Shown: piece by piece, positions 53,288 to 63,672 of the stretch
Layout of the letters: every line of letters begins with the position of its first letter
Numbering within the stretch: position 1 is the first letter of the stretch
NCBI GenBank assembly: GCA_948146395.1
Contig: OX411544.1
Coordinates: 41,382,807-41,446,806, forward strand
Direction of reading: 5' to 3'
From: Fragum whitleyi
Lineage: Eukaryota > Mollusca > Bivalvia > Cardiida > Cardiidae
Length of the DNA stretch: 64,000 nt
Notes under the pieces: generated by a model
What the model was told of the DNA's origin: nothing
The model's input: the letters and a program-made list of their open reading frames with translations, nothing else
Databases searched by the model: none
Translations under genes and position numbers: made by a program

Positions 53288-53563
53288 AGGTGTCCAGTTA
53301 GCTAAGATAGTAAATCAGAGCTAAAGATTGTTTTTGCCTGTTGTGGACCACATGACCAATCACCCAGATATATGAGGGATCATTTTTTTGGAACCATGGG
53401 TCACACTTTATTTCTTCTTTTTCTATTGATTTAGAGAAAACAATTTTTAGAACACCTGTTATGCCTAGATTTACCTGTACTAAATACGCAAATCACCAAC
53501 ATGTCAATCTGTAAATAGTCTAATTAAAAAAATAACTGAACACGTCTTCATCTTTGAATTATT

Positions 53564-54641
53564 TACGAGGGTGAATCAAAAATAACGTAGACTTGCGTTA
53601 CAAAAGTTTTGATTTCACAAACTTTGAAAAGAAAACTACACTGTTATTAAATTGCAGCATTTTTCTTTTTGTCGTGTAAATTTGGCTGAAATACAAGTAG
53701 TTGGACACTTGTAGCAACCATTCTATAACATGTAGTCAATTGGTACCAGCGCAAGGTAATGACCGATAATGATAAAGACTTTGAATTCGAAAATACCGAA
53801 TGGACTATGCTTCAATTTTTAAACATCCTAACAGATTACATCACCACGTAAAAAAACGTGAAGTTTTGAAGGGTTTGGTCCGAATTTAGGGGTCAATTAT
53901 GGCTACGATGTTGATAACTTCCGTTCTGTATCACCTTTCCATTAGAAAAGTACTATTTTTAAATCCATCTGACCCAAAATGATGAACTTAAATGCGTAAT
54001 AAATCTTTCAGATACTGAACTGATGTTGATCTGTGACAATTAAAGATCAAACGTCGAGGAGACGTTTCCTATTGTAATACCCCAATGTGTCATTTTTCAG
54101 AAACGCTCTCCATTCTAATCCAGGCATTCTAAACCATTCAAAAAGAATGTATCTGCTTACATTTGAAGACCTTTGAGCATAATTTATTGTTTTAAACTCT
54201 CAATTAGGTTTTCAATAGGTCCAGTAGAACTTAAACTATTGCCTAGTTGCCTATGGCTGCGCCAGTGCCATCATTTCGGGGTTCAAAAATTGACGTGTGC
54301 CCTTGGTTTACTGACTTTGAATTTGAAAATACCAAATGGATTATGCTTCTATTTTTAAACATCCTAACAGATTATGTCAACACGTAAAAATGTGAAGTTT
54401 TGAAGGGTTTTGTCTGAATTTAGGGGGCAATTACGGGTAGTAAAACTAGGGTTGCGCCGGTGGCACCTACCCAGGAATATCAATGTTGGATGTTTTATAT
54501 CATAGTCATAGCAGACTCTTGTAAATCTAGTATTATGCCAACATTAAATGGTTTGAGAAGTGTACAAAATTTCATTTATTTCCATCGGGAAATTCCAAAG
54601 TTATGGCAAAAGTCCTCGTATTTTTCTTATCCACCCTTGTA
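53564..54641. mobile_element. Mariner-like relic, 1.08 kb, TA-flanked
   Basis: The left end is TA-CGAGGGTGAATCAAAAATAA and the right end complement TA-CAAGGGTGGATAAGAAAAAT. Such GAGGGTG..TCAAAAA ends are familiar from mariner-type elements. No transposase frame survives. An internal direct repeat of about 125 bp (53788-53910 and 54312-54440) is present. Confidence 0.6.
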
Positions 54642-55045
54642 TAGCTTTGCTTATTCTATTTTGGAAGGTATTTTATGCATGAAAATGATTTTGATTGACA
54701 GATCAGAGGAACTGCATTTGGTCAGGTCATTAAACTTTTTGATGGTTTAGTCCTTTCAATAGTTTTAATACTCATTCCTCCGTGACATGGATTTCAGGCA
54801 TAGTTCGAGATTTATCACTCTTTGGAATTGGTAAGTTGGTTAGAGGATCTTCGTTAGTTAAGACTGACTTATATTGCCCATTCAAGATATTAACCTTATC
54901 TTGGGCTTCACTATGCAGGTGACCCTAACTTTTAAGGGCTACCAGTCAACTCGGCCCATTGAATAACTCGGCCCGGTCAACTAGGCCCCAATATAAAGTC
55001 TATAGTAGGGTTAATTATAAAGTATGAAATATGTATAAGTTGTAT
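54642..55045. other. No gene or clear repeat seen
   Basis: Short AT-rich interval between the mariner-like relic and the next element. Nothing recognised. Confidence 0.35.
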
Positions 55046-55974
55046 AACAAGAGGCCCAACAGGGCCTGTATCGCTCCACTGGCTTTAAAATCTTTAGGCT
55101 TACTTTAAATGAATACATTAACACTCCGAAATCTCCTAAGACCTATCTAATAATGATTCACTGGTTCTGGTCCATATTGCACCAAAATATTCAATCACAA
55201 TGAACCTGCAACCCTTCACCCATCTTATTAAAATATAAGGTTCAGAAGGAGATGTCATTCGGAAATTTAGGGCTCAAAATAGGCCCCACCCTGCCACGCC
55301 CATATTTATGGACCAATCAAAATTTCTTGAACAATTTAAGTAAAGGGTCACTAAAGGAACATTTTGGTAAAGTTTCATTGAAATCGGCCCAGTGGTTCAG
55401 GGGGCGATGTCGTTTAAAGATTTCGGGATCAAAATAGGCCCCGCCCTGCCATGCCCATATTTATGGGCCAATCAAAATTTCTTGAACAATTGAAGTAAAG
55501 GGTCACCCAAGGAACATTTTGGTAAAGTTTCATTGAATTCCGCCCAATGGTTTGGGAGGAGATGTCGTTTAAAGATTTTGGGCTCAAAATAAGCCACGCC
55601 CTGCCACGCCCATATTTATGGGCCAATCAAAATTTCTTGAACAATTTAAGTAAAGGGTCACCCAGGGAACATTTTGGTAAAGATTAATTGAGTTGGGCCC
55701 AATGGTTTGGGAGGAGAAGATTTTTAAAGATTTCAAAGTGAAAAAATGCCACGCCCATATTTGAGGGCCAATCAAAGTTCTTTGAACAATTTAAGAAGAG
55801 GGCCACCCAAGGATCAATTCTACGAAGTTTCGTTAAAATCCGCCCATTGGTTTGGGAGAAGAAGATGTTTAAAGAAAAAAGTTCACGCACGGACGGACGC
55901 ACACATTGACGCAAGACAGACACTCCGCCATGACAATGAATAGCTCGCTGGCCTTCGGCCAGTGGAGCTAAAAA
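55046..55974 (+). mobile_element. Complete AACAAGAG-type element, CGCTCCACTGG family
   Basis: The 5' end is AACAAGAGGCCCAACAGGGC with CGCTCCACTGG. The 3' end is the hairpin CTGGCCTTCGGCCAG then TGGAGCTAAAAA. About four 155-bp-class units carry CCTGCCACGCCCATATTTAT and AAGGGTCACCCAAGGAAC. Both-strand short frames inside are array artefacts. Confidence 0.82.
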
Positions 55975-56358
55975 TGATGCAGTTATACTTTAGAATATTT
56001 ATTCTTATCATTTTTGAGATATCATTTTGTGATTTTGACAATGTATATCATTATCATTGTAGCAATATGTGTAATTGTCTTAATGATTCATAAAATTTAA
56101 TTTATTCTTATTTTTTTTTGCTGATGCATTCAAAATTTAATCAAGACAGAATGAAGATTAAATTATCATGTATTTGTAACAATAACGCTCAATAAATCAT
56201 CAATAATATAGTAGTTTTGGCATAAAATGATACTTGGGTTGAGTTATGCATTAGGCTGACACGAGTTGCTGATGGTCTGGGATGAAAATGGGCCGAGTTG
56301 ACCAGACACCTTTCTCAGAGGTTAAATACCATCATTATCTTTTTTTAATGATATAGTT
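55975..56358. other. Spacer, nothing recognised
   Basis: AT-rich interval; the last bases TAGTT (56354-56358) duplicate those after 59779. Confidence 0.4.
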
Positions 56359-56955
56359 CAGTGGCGTAGCCATGTTATTTACATTGGTGCGGCAAAACTG
56401 AGCTCCGAAGGAGCGAATGCGAGCGCCGAAGGCGCGAAGCCCTTCCAGGGGGGTCCGGGGGCATGCCCCCCCGGAAAATTTTTGAAAAAATGGTGCGATT
56501 TGGTGCATTCTAGACTATACTTGATCACAATATTTGAGTCATTTTAGAGCAATTTCCATGTTTGATTTTTTCAAAAAATAAAAGACGAAAATTTAAAGTG
56601 GATTTAATTTGAAAAATAACCATTCAGTAGGGAAGAAAATAGTGTGGAAAAGGAAGAAATTGCTTGTCATCAACAGAAAACGGAAGTAAACAGAATTACC
56701 ATTCTACAGACGCTTGGAAGTTTAGATTATTGATGAGTCATCCCAGGATGCTGGCATTTCGTTGTGTATGGTGGAATAAAAGAACTATAAGACATCATGT
56801 TTTATAAACGTTTTATTCATCCGTTATATGCTCACATACATTTTCAGTCATTTAGCGGTCAACATAATCCAGTTTTATTGTAGCGGCATGCCGCATCTAC
56901 GGCAATTATTGGTGCGGCGAATGCCGCACCTGCCGCACCCATGTCTACGCCCATG
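56359..56955. mobile_element. Element A, copy 1 (597-bp TIR element)
   Basis: The left end CAGTGGCGTAGCCATG..TTGGTGCGGCA is mirrored by TGCCGCACCCATGTCTACG and CCCATG at the right: imperfect inverted ends. Inside are GGAGCGAATGCGAGCGCC and a GGGGTCCGGGGGCATGCCCC palindrome. About 85 bases (56583-56672) equal one half of the piggyBac-like MITE. No ORF. Confidence 0.75.
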
Positions 56956-58015
56956 AGTGATACGGTCCCGAGGACAGGTCAATCTTCGGAGAATATGCCA
57001 TGCGAAGACAACGCCTTAAACCCGTGATAATTTCTTGCAGCCGAGGCCAGATAATCTTGATATTTTAAGACACTTACATCACAACGTTCAACCGGTTGCG
57101 GCGACGACAGGTGAGAGTCAACTACGACGGAATCGGAAAATTATGCAGAGGAGTCAGTATTCCTTTTTTTTTTTTATTTGTGTAAATAAATAATCGAAGC
57201 TGTGTAATTCTAAAGTTGATAAATGATTGTGTAAGTGTTCAGCGCTTCTTTGAATAAATCTTACTCATATCTCTCCCAAATAAGGCCACAATCATTGATT
57301 ATTTTGGGGGTTTCCCATGAAAAGTTACGAAATTAGAATTTATGCTTTTATATTTCGCCTATCTCTCAATGAATGCTAGTTTAACTCGTAAACAGCTAAG
57401 GTCTAATCATCCGCCGATATTTCTTCCAAATTTGAAGCCATAATTAAAAAAAAACAAAAAAAAACAAACAAACTGGCAGTGGGTCCTCAAAGACGACATG
57501 TAGTCAAAAAAAAAAATATTACCTCTGTAGACAGACGGAATTTCACGGGGTTGATATAGACGACAGATCAGAATTATTTGTGATTGCTGACGTAGACAAA
57601 CCTATATTCAGTTTCTCACAGGAAAATGTTGATTTTTGATGTCGAACTTTTCATTTACACATCAAAACAATTTAGATCGACAAACATGCTGACACTAAGG
57701 TCCACTATTAAAATATTTCTATGGATTTGATGTAAAACAGTATCGATATTGCGAAGCCATCATTGGCGGAACATGGAACACTTTCGATAATATCAGCGAA
57801 TTTACTCGATGATTTTCATTGTAGATTAATTAAAATCTTGCTAACATTGTTTTAATTGCGTCCGTAGCCCATTGGTCTAAACCGTCCGTCAAATAGTGGC
57901 AAGGAACTGACAGACCCGGTTCGGAGACGCAGGCAGTCGTAAATTGTTATTTTATTTTCTTAATAGTTTCAACTTTGATTTTATTTTCAAATAAGTGGAT
58001 AATTTCATTGTCTCA
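56914..58015. repeat. Tandem unit 1 (41-bp A end plus block B)
   Basis: The period is 1102 bp against 58016-59115. Block B has a TCGGAGAATATGCCATGCGA start and a TTTTAAGACACTTACATCAC stretch related to 62540-62560. It also has a tRNA-like stretch at 57858-57935 (TAGCCCATTGGTCTAAACC, CCCGGTTCGGAGACGC). No gene. Confidence 0.8.
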
Positions 58016-59115
58016 GCGGCGAATGCCGCACCTGCCGCACCCATGTCTACGCCCATGAGTGATACGGTCCCGAGGACAGGTCAATCTTCGGAGAATATGC
58101 CATGCGAAGACAACGCCTTAAACCCGTGATAATTTCTTGCAGCCGAGGCCAGATTATCTTGATATTTTAAGACACTTACATCACAACGTTCAACCGGTTG
58201 CGGCGACGACAGGTGAGAGTCAACTACGACGGAATCGGAAAATTATGCAGAGGAGTCAGTAGTCCATTTTTTTTTTATTTGTGTAAATAAATAATCGAAG
58301 CTGTGTAATTCTAAAGTTGATAAATGATTGTGTAAGTGTTCAGCGCTTCTTTGAATAAATCTTACTCATATCTCTCCCAAATAAGGCCACAATCATTGAT
58401 TATTTTGGGGGTTTCCCATGAAAAGTTACGAAATTAGAATTTATGCTTTTATATTTCGCCTATCTCTCAATGAATGCTAGTTTAACTCGTAAACAGCTAA
58501 GGTCTAATCATCCGCCGATATTTCTTCCAAATTTGAAGCCATAATTAAAAAAAAACAAAAAAACCCAAACAAACTGGCAGTGGGTCCTCAAAGACGACAT
58601 GTAGTCAAAAAAAAAAATATTACCTCTGTAGACAGACGGAATTTCACGGGGTTGATATAGACGACAGATCAGAATTATTTGTGATTGCTGACGTAGACAA
58701 ACCTATATTCAGTTTCTCACAGGAAAATGTTGATTTTTGATGTCGAACTTTTCACTTACACATCAAAACAATTTAGATCGACAAACATGCTGACACTAAG
58801 GTCCACTATTAAAATATTTCTATGGATTTGATGTAAAACAGTATCGATATTGCAAAGCCATCATTGGCGGAACATGGAACACTTTCGATAATATCAGCGA
58901 ATTTACTCGATGATTTTCATTGTAGATTAATTAAAATCTTGCTAACATTGTTTTAATTGCGTCCGTAGCCCATTGGTCTAAACCGTCCGTCAAATAGTGG
59001 CAAGGAACTGACAGACCCGGTTCGGAGACGCAGGCAGTCGTAAATTGTTATTTTATTTTCTTAATTGTTTCAACTTTGATTTTATTTTCAAATAAATGGA
59101 TAATTTCATTGTCTC
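58016..59115. repeat. Tandem unit 2
   Basis: A near-identical copy of 56914-58015; I noticed only a handful of differences (for example GCGAAGCC to GCAAAGCC near 58853). The second tRNA-like stretch is at 58959-59036. Confidence 0.8.
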
Positions 59116-59182
59116 TTTAATATTTTAATATCATATCTTATATTGGCGTTTTTTCTCTCAATCAAATCTCTCGTTCCTTTAA

Positions 59183-59779
59183 CAGTGGCGTAGCCATGTT
59201 ATTTACATTGGTGCGGCAAAACTGAGCTCCGAAGGAGCGAATGCGAGCGCCGAAGGCGCGAAGCCCTTCCAGGGGGGTCCGGGGGCATGCCCCCCCGGAA
59301 AATTTTTGAAAAAATGGTGCGATTTGGTGCATTCTAGACTATACTTGATCACAATATTTGAGTCATTTTAGAGCAATTTCCATGTTTGATTTTTTCAAAA
59401 AATAAAAGACGAAAATTTAAAGTGGATTTAATTTGAAAAATAACCATTCAGTAGGGAAGAAAATAGTGTGGAAAAGGAAGAAATTGCTTGTCATCAACAG
59501 AAAACGGAAGTAAACAGAATTACCATTCTACAGACGCTTGGAAGTTTAGATTATTGATGAGTCATCCCAGGATGCTGGCATTTCGTTGTGTATGGTGGAA
59601 TAAAAGAACTATAAGACATCATGTTTTATAAACGTTTTATTCATCCGTTATATGCTCACATACATTTTCAGTCATTTAGCGGTCAACATAATCCAGTTTT
59701 ATTGTAGCGGCATGCCGCATCTACGGCAATTATTGGTGCGGCGAATGCCGCACCTGCCGCACCCGTGTCTACGCCCATG
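59183..59779. mobile_element. Element A, copy 2
   Basis: By eye the only difference from copy 1 is one transition near the right end (ACCCGTG versus ACCCATG). It has the same 597-bp length and the same ends. Confidence 0.75.
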
Positions 59780-61053
59780 TAGTTTGAAATTTATGAGCGT
59801 TCTGATTGGGCATGGTACTATGATACGCTAGAGTGTGGCCTGTACTGTTACGGAAGAAGAAAGAAGAAGATCTAGATTGTGGGCATCATCCTTTGAATAA
59901 AACCATTGTCATGCACTCTTTTTTGCACAAATTATACGGGAAAAGTAATGCAAAGCGCCCGAAGGGCGCTTTGCGGCTTTTCCCGCTTCTAGATAACGCG
60001 TGTAAAACATTAAAATAATCAAAATCAAAATGAAATACATATACCATCAAAGTTTAATTTTGTGTCGTAATGGCGGTTTACATGGAGGATGATGATCTCG
60101 CGAGATTTCGCCATTTTGTTTAATTATTTATTTTAATTTATCAACAATTTTTTCGTCGATTTTATTCCTGTCGATCATTAAAAATTTAGATTGTTGTCGT
60201 AAAATAAGGATAAGAAACAGCCTTACATGTAAAAAGTTAAACATTTTTGCTTAGAATCTCGTCTGGATGACGTTTTCTTTTTACCCTCTGCAAATGACGT
60301 CATTCTACACTTTGGGGGAAAAAGACGCACCTTTTTCGCGCTAAAACGACGTCATTGTTGATGCGCTTTAACGTCGGGTTGAAAAGCGGGATAAGACTTG
60401 AAGGAGATTAAATCAATAGCAATATTCCCGGGTAAAACTTGAAAAACATGAAATCTATAAAAAAATTCGCAGTTTGATTTTTTAAAAAATGAAAATACAG
60501 CTATTTTAGCTAAAGCTATGCCGGCCAACACCTTGTCGGAATCGCATCCTTTATGATTTAGACCTGACGCAGTTTCTATAATACGTGCGCCCATATTCAA
60601 AGTTACATATTTTACGAAGAGAACCCAATAAGAATTGTTTTGAGTATCTTTCACTGATATTATGTTAATTTCTTCCGATGTTAGCGCTTATCTATTCTAA
60701 ATGACTGTGACTGTCGAAATCCATCCAGAAATAAATGAGAAAAATCAAGTAGCCATCGATTTGATAAATAGCCTATTTTGGTTTTTTGAAAATTAGTGAT
60801 CATGTGCATGTTTTGGACAGCACCTGGGGAAGTTTAATTCACATTTTAACTGTACTTATTATTTCATTTTTTTTGAACTTGATACATCATTCACATGTGT
60901 CGATACAGCAAAAGTTTGGGGTGCAGGAGCCTAATTGTTAAATTCGGTAGCTTAAGTTGAGTAAATTATTAAATCAAGAATGGCTCTTTCTTCAAATTAC
61001 TTTTCCCGTCTTTAGGTTAAACCTATTATTATATTACTTTACTGGAGTAAGAA
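59780..61053. other. Low-repeat interval with promoter-like motif
   Basis: Fewer recognisable repeats and more CpG than the rest. It holds the hairpin GCAAAGCGCCCGAAGGGCGC (59950-59974), the TCTCGCGAGA palindrome at 60096, and TGACGTCA-type boxes near 60296 and 60350. The minus-strand frame at 60352-60654 has no recognisable domain. Confidence 0.4.
60096..60105. promoter_or_regulatory. TCTCGCGAGA palindromic promoter-type motif
   Basis: An exact TCTCGCGAGA, flanked by AATGGCGG (60069) and GCCATTTTG (60110), both YY1-like. In animals this palindrome is a known core-promoter element, often bidirectional. It could mark the start of BBS1 (whose exon 1 is missing) or of an unrecognised gene. No transcript evidence is available here. 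Confidence 0.3.
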
Positions 61054-61311
61054 TCAAGTAGATTGAGATTGCTGGGTTTGTCCATTTGTAGCAGTTACAT
61101 GGGACTTGCTGATTTGGTTTAAAAGGGATAGATTGTTGTAGATAGCGTGTAGATTCGCGAACAGCTCCCTTGTTAGCTCATTTAATTGACTGATGGAACC
61201 ACTGTTCGAGCGATCGTGTGTACGTTCTAGTCCGAAATCGAACACACATTTCCGCCCTGATTTTATATTATAACCTTTATCCCCGTTTCTCATCAATTCG
61301 TGCCTTCTCAT
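61054..61311 (-). CDS. Possible 85-residue protein, unknown
   Basis: An ATG at 61311 opens 85 codons to a stop at 61056-61054. The product is hydrophilic (MRRHELMRNGDKGYNIKSGR.., ..LNELTRELFANLHAIYNN..), with a short helix-forming middle and a Thr/Gln/Ser-rich tail. The frame stays open upstream of the ATG. I recognise no family, signal peptide or membrane segment. The start codon falls inside a 20-bp sequence repeated in inverse at 61652. It could be a real small gene, a first exon, or chance. Confidence 0.25.
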   Translation of the reverse strand: MRRHELMRNGDKGYNIKSGRKCVFDFGLERTHDRSNSGSISQLNELTRELFANLHAIYNNLSLLNQISKSHVTATNGQTQQSQST

Positions 61312-61671
61312 TGGATTCGTGCATGCCAAATCACCAATATTATGAAGATTTTTGTAAAGCCTAACTGTGTAAAGTTTCACTTTTGGTGAAAAAAGAAGAA
61401 AAAAACTTAAAATTATGTTTTCTTTTTCGGTTTAAGCAACTAATTAGCGTATTTAAAGAAATTACCGACTTTCCTAAAATGGCCGACTAACTTTGTCATA
61501 CCATCTTTGAAAATAATGTCTGTGTCTGCAACTTGTGCAAATCTTAGCGTTAAAAATTATCAAGTGGACTAACTTTATGTTAAAGATTGTGAAGAGAAAA
61601 AAGAATGGGATAAATTCTTTGTAATAACCCCAAATAAGCTCTCTCAATTAGATGCACGAATCCAATGAGAA
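61305..61671. repeat. Perfect 20-bp inverted repeat, 327-bp spacer
   Basis: TTCTCATTGGATTCGTGCAT at 61305-61324 is the exact reverse complement of 61652-61671. The spacer is AT-rich with no further pairing seen. Confidence 0.8.
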
Positions 61672-62388
61672 ACTCTAGTCAGAATTAGACTGGCAACCCT
61701 AGTGCACTTTAGAGTAAAATTTTGAAATAAAATCAAAGACTTTGATTATTTTTTTTTTTTAGTTTACATTAAATAGCATACCTATGACTTAGAAAATCAA
61801 GTTATTTTTTTTGATTTTAACTCTTTATCAATGTACACACTGGTGTTATTATTAAGATGCACAAATCTAGGAGAAAAGAGGATATAGAATTTTATCAATA
61901 TAAAATCTTCAGACAGAAGGCTATAACAAGATTAACCTATTTGTATCCACTGCTTTACTATTTGGATCGACAACAGCCATTTCAAACAAGAAGAAATCAA
62001 ACTTTCTGTGTTGCCGATGAAAACATTTATTCCGGAAGTAAGCAACTCGGTGGTTCCCTGATTAATTCGTGCCATAAATGTTTCGCGCGTTATTCGATAA
62101 CCGAACAAATTCGTTGTCTGCGCATGTCATATTCTCCGAAGTATTTGAAACATGCCACCTTTCGGGAGATAACGAGAAAAAATAAACGTTATATAAGTTC
62201 TAATTTTTTTTTTTATTTTAAGACGTGTTGAAATAGTCTACGAACAACTTTCTTCTTCCTCAAATATCCATTTTAGCTAACCTAAACTCATCACGGTGCT
62301 CAAGGGGAGCTTTTGTGGTCACTGAACGTCCGTCGTGTGTCAGCGGTGCGTCGTGTGTCGTCTGTTGTCAGTCGTCAAAGCCCTCTCT
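61672..62388. other. No supported gene
   Basis: A plus-strand frame of 124 codons (61857-62231) is open, but its composition is irregular and it has no recognisable domain. Near 62280-62345 lies a decayed relative of AACAAGAG-type 3' sequence (GGTGCTCAAGGGGAGCTTTT, CGTCCGTCGTGTGTC). Confidence 0.35.
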
Positions 62389-62846
62389 TTTTATCCCCGC
62401 CGTTTTCGGCGAAGGGATATAGAGAATAACATGTTAGTGTCTAAAAATAAAAATGTTATCTGGTCGAGTTTGGGAGAATTTATCAGGACGAGACTTTGCC
62501 GAGTCATGCTAATTTCTCTTAGCCGAGACCTGATAACATTGCTATTTTAAGACACTTACATGTTATTCTATTTATTATCCAGAGCATATCTCAGCCTAAA
62601 GTATAATAGCTATCAAATTGAAACTTTATGGGTGAATAGATATCACGGAGGAGAAGTGCAGTGCACAATAACTCATGACAACTCTTGCTTGCATAATTTT
62701 AGAGTTATTGCCCTTTGTTATTTTAAAGACTAAGATTTTGTTGGGGGTCAACTCTTCAAGTACAAAAGAATCCTTAATCTATTAGGTTTCAGTTTACTAC
62801 CAAGCTTTCACGGCCGGGGGATGGCCATGTCCGACATGGCTCTTGT
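62389..62846 (-). mobile_element. AACAAGAG-type element, ATCCCCCGGCCG family, inverted
   Basis: Minus strand: it begins ACAAGAGCCATGTCGGACAT with ATCCCCCGGCCG. It ends CTTCGCCGAAAACGGCGGGG followed by ATAAAAA. One 157-bp-type unit (TAACTCTAAAATTATGCAAG) links it to 14944-15668. A foldback element is inserted at 62424-62568. Confidence 0.7.
62424..62568. mobile_element. 145-bp foldback element
   Basis: GAATAACATGTTAGTGTCTA at the left faces TAGACAC-like TTAAGACACTTACATGTTAT at the right, continuing inwards through ATGTTATC..GATAACAT and GGACGAGACTTTGCCGAG. A related stretch occurs in block B of the composite repeat. Confidence 0.7.
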
Positions 62847-62899
62847 GATATTTTGATGACGAGGATTTCCGTCCCGTGTACGTTATCCAAACTAGTCGT

Positions 62900-63672
62900 C
62901 AACAATCTTAGTGTTTGCATTTAGAGGCCTCAAAAGTAGCCCAATATTCATGAAACTTGGCAGAATGTTGGCCACGTCACATGGATGAACCCTATTGAAA
63001 ATGGGAAGGATCTATGCCATATCCCGAGATAAGGAGCCTTAATGACAATTTTCTTGTTTACACTCTAGATCGAGTCCACAAATATGGTCCAATCTTCATG
63101 AAACTTGTTCAGAATGTTTGTCAGGTCACAAGGATGAACCCAAGTGAAAACGGGAAGGATTTGTGTCATATCAAGGGATATGGCCAAATCTAAATGAAAG
63201 TTGGTCAGAATGTTGCCCAAGTCACAAGGATGAACCCTATTGAAAATGGGAAGGATCCGTGCCATATCAAGGGAAAAGGGACCTTAATGACATTTTTTTG
63301 GTTTACGTTCCAGATGCCACAAATATAATTCAATTTTCATGAAACTTTGTCTGAATAATGGCTAGGTTTCAAGGATGAATCCTATTGAAAATTGGAAATT
63401 CCATGCCATAACAAGGGAAAAGGTGCCTTAATGACAATTTTCTTGTTTACACTCTAGAGGCCACAAATATGGCCCAATCTTGATGAAACTTGGTCAGAAT
63501 GTTGGCCAGGTCACATGAAACTTGTTTAGAAAAGGCTAGATATTATGCAGGGATCATAGGAATATAATAATGTCTTTCTTTGAAAAATTTAATGGACATT
63601 TAATGATCTTTCAAGCATTTAATTTTGCTAAGGGAGAAGTCAAAGAGTCGAAGGTGCGGCGATATAGGACCA
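62900..63672 (-). mobile_element. AACAAAAGGACC-type element with CATGAAACTTGG units, inverted
   Basis: Minus strand: the start is AACAAAAGGACCATTGTGGT with TATATCGCCGC. Four or so imperfect units follow, each with GTTTACACTCTAGA, CATGAAACTTGGTCAGAATG and GGATGAACCCTATTGAAAAT on the plus strand. The 3' hairpin is not seen. Confidence 0.6.

Larger units (their letters stand above)
56359..59779. mobile_element. 3.4-kb composite repeat: A - B - B' - A
   Basis: Two 597-bp direct repeats (56359-56955 and 59183-59779) bound a region made of a tandemly duplicated unit of about 1.1 kb plus about 67 bp of unique DNA. The whole is flanked by TAGTT (56354-56358 and 59780-59784), as if inserted once or excised and copied as a block. 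The copies look almost identical, so the duplication is recent, gene-converted or an assembly product. Confidence 0.75.

Noticed and set aside
55252..55943. Short frames on both strands
   Set aside because: They lie within the tandem units of the AACAAGAG-type element.
57858..57935. tRNA gene in block B (and 58959-59036)
   Set aside because: Degenerate B box (GGTTCGGAGAC) and no clean cloverleaf.
60352..60654. 100-codon minus-strand frame
   Set aside because: It begins at a GTG; the internal ATG frame shows no family features.
61857..62231. 124-codon plus-strand frame
   Set aside because: No recognisable domain, irregular composition ending in a Phe run from a T stretch, no splice or promoter support; probably chance.
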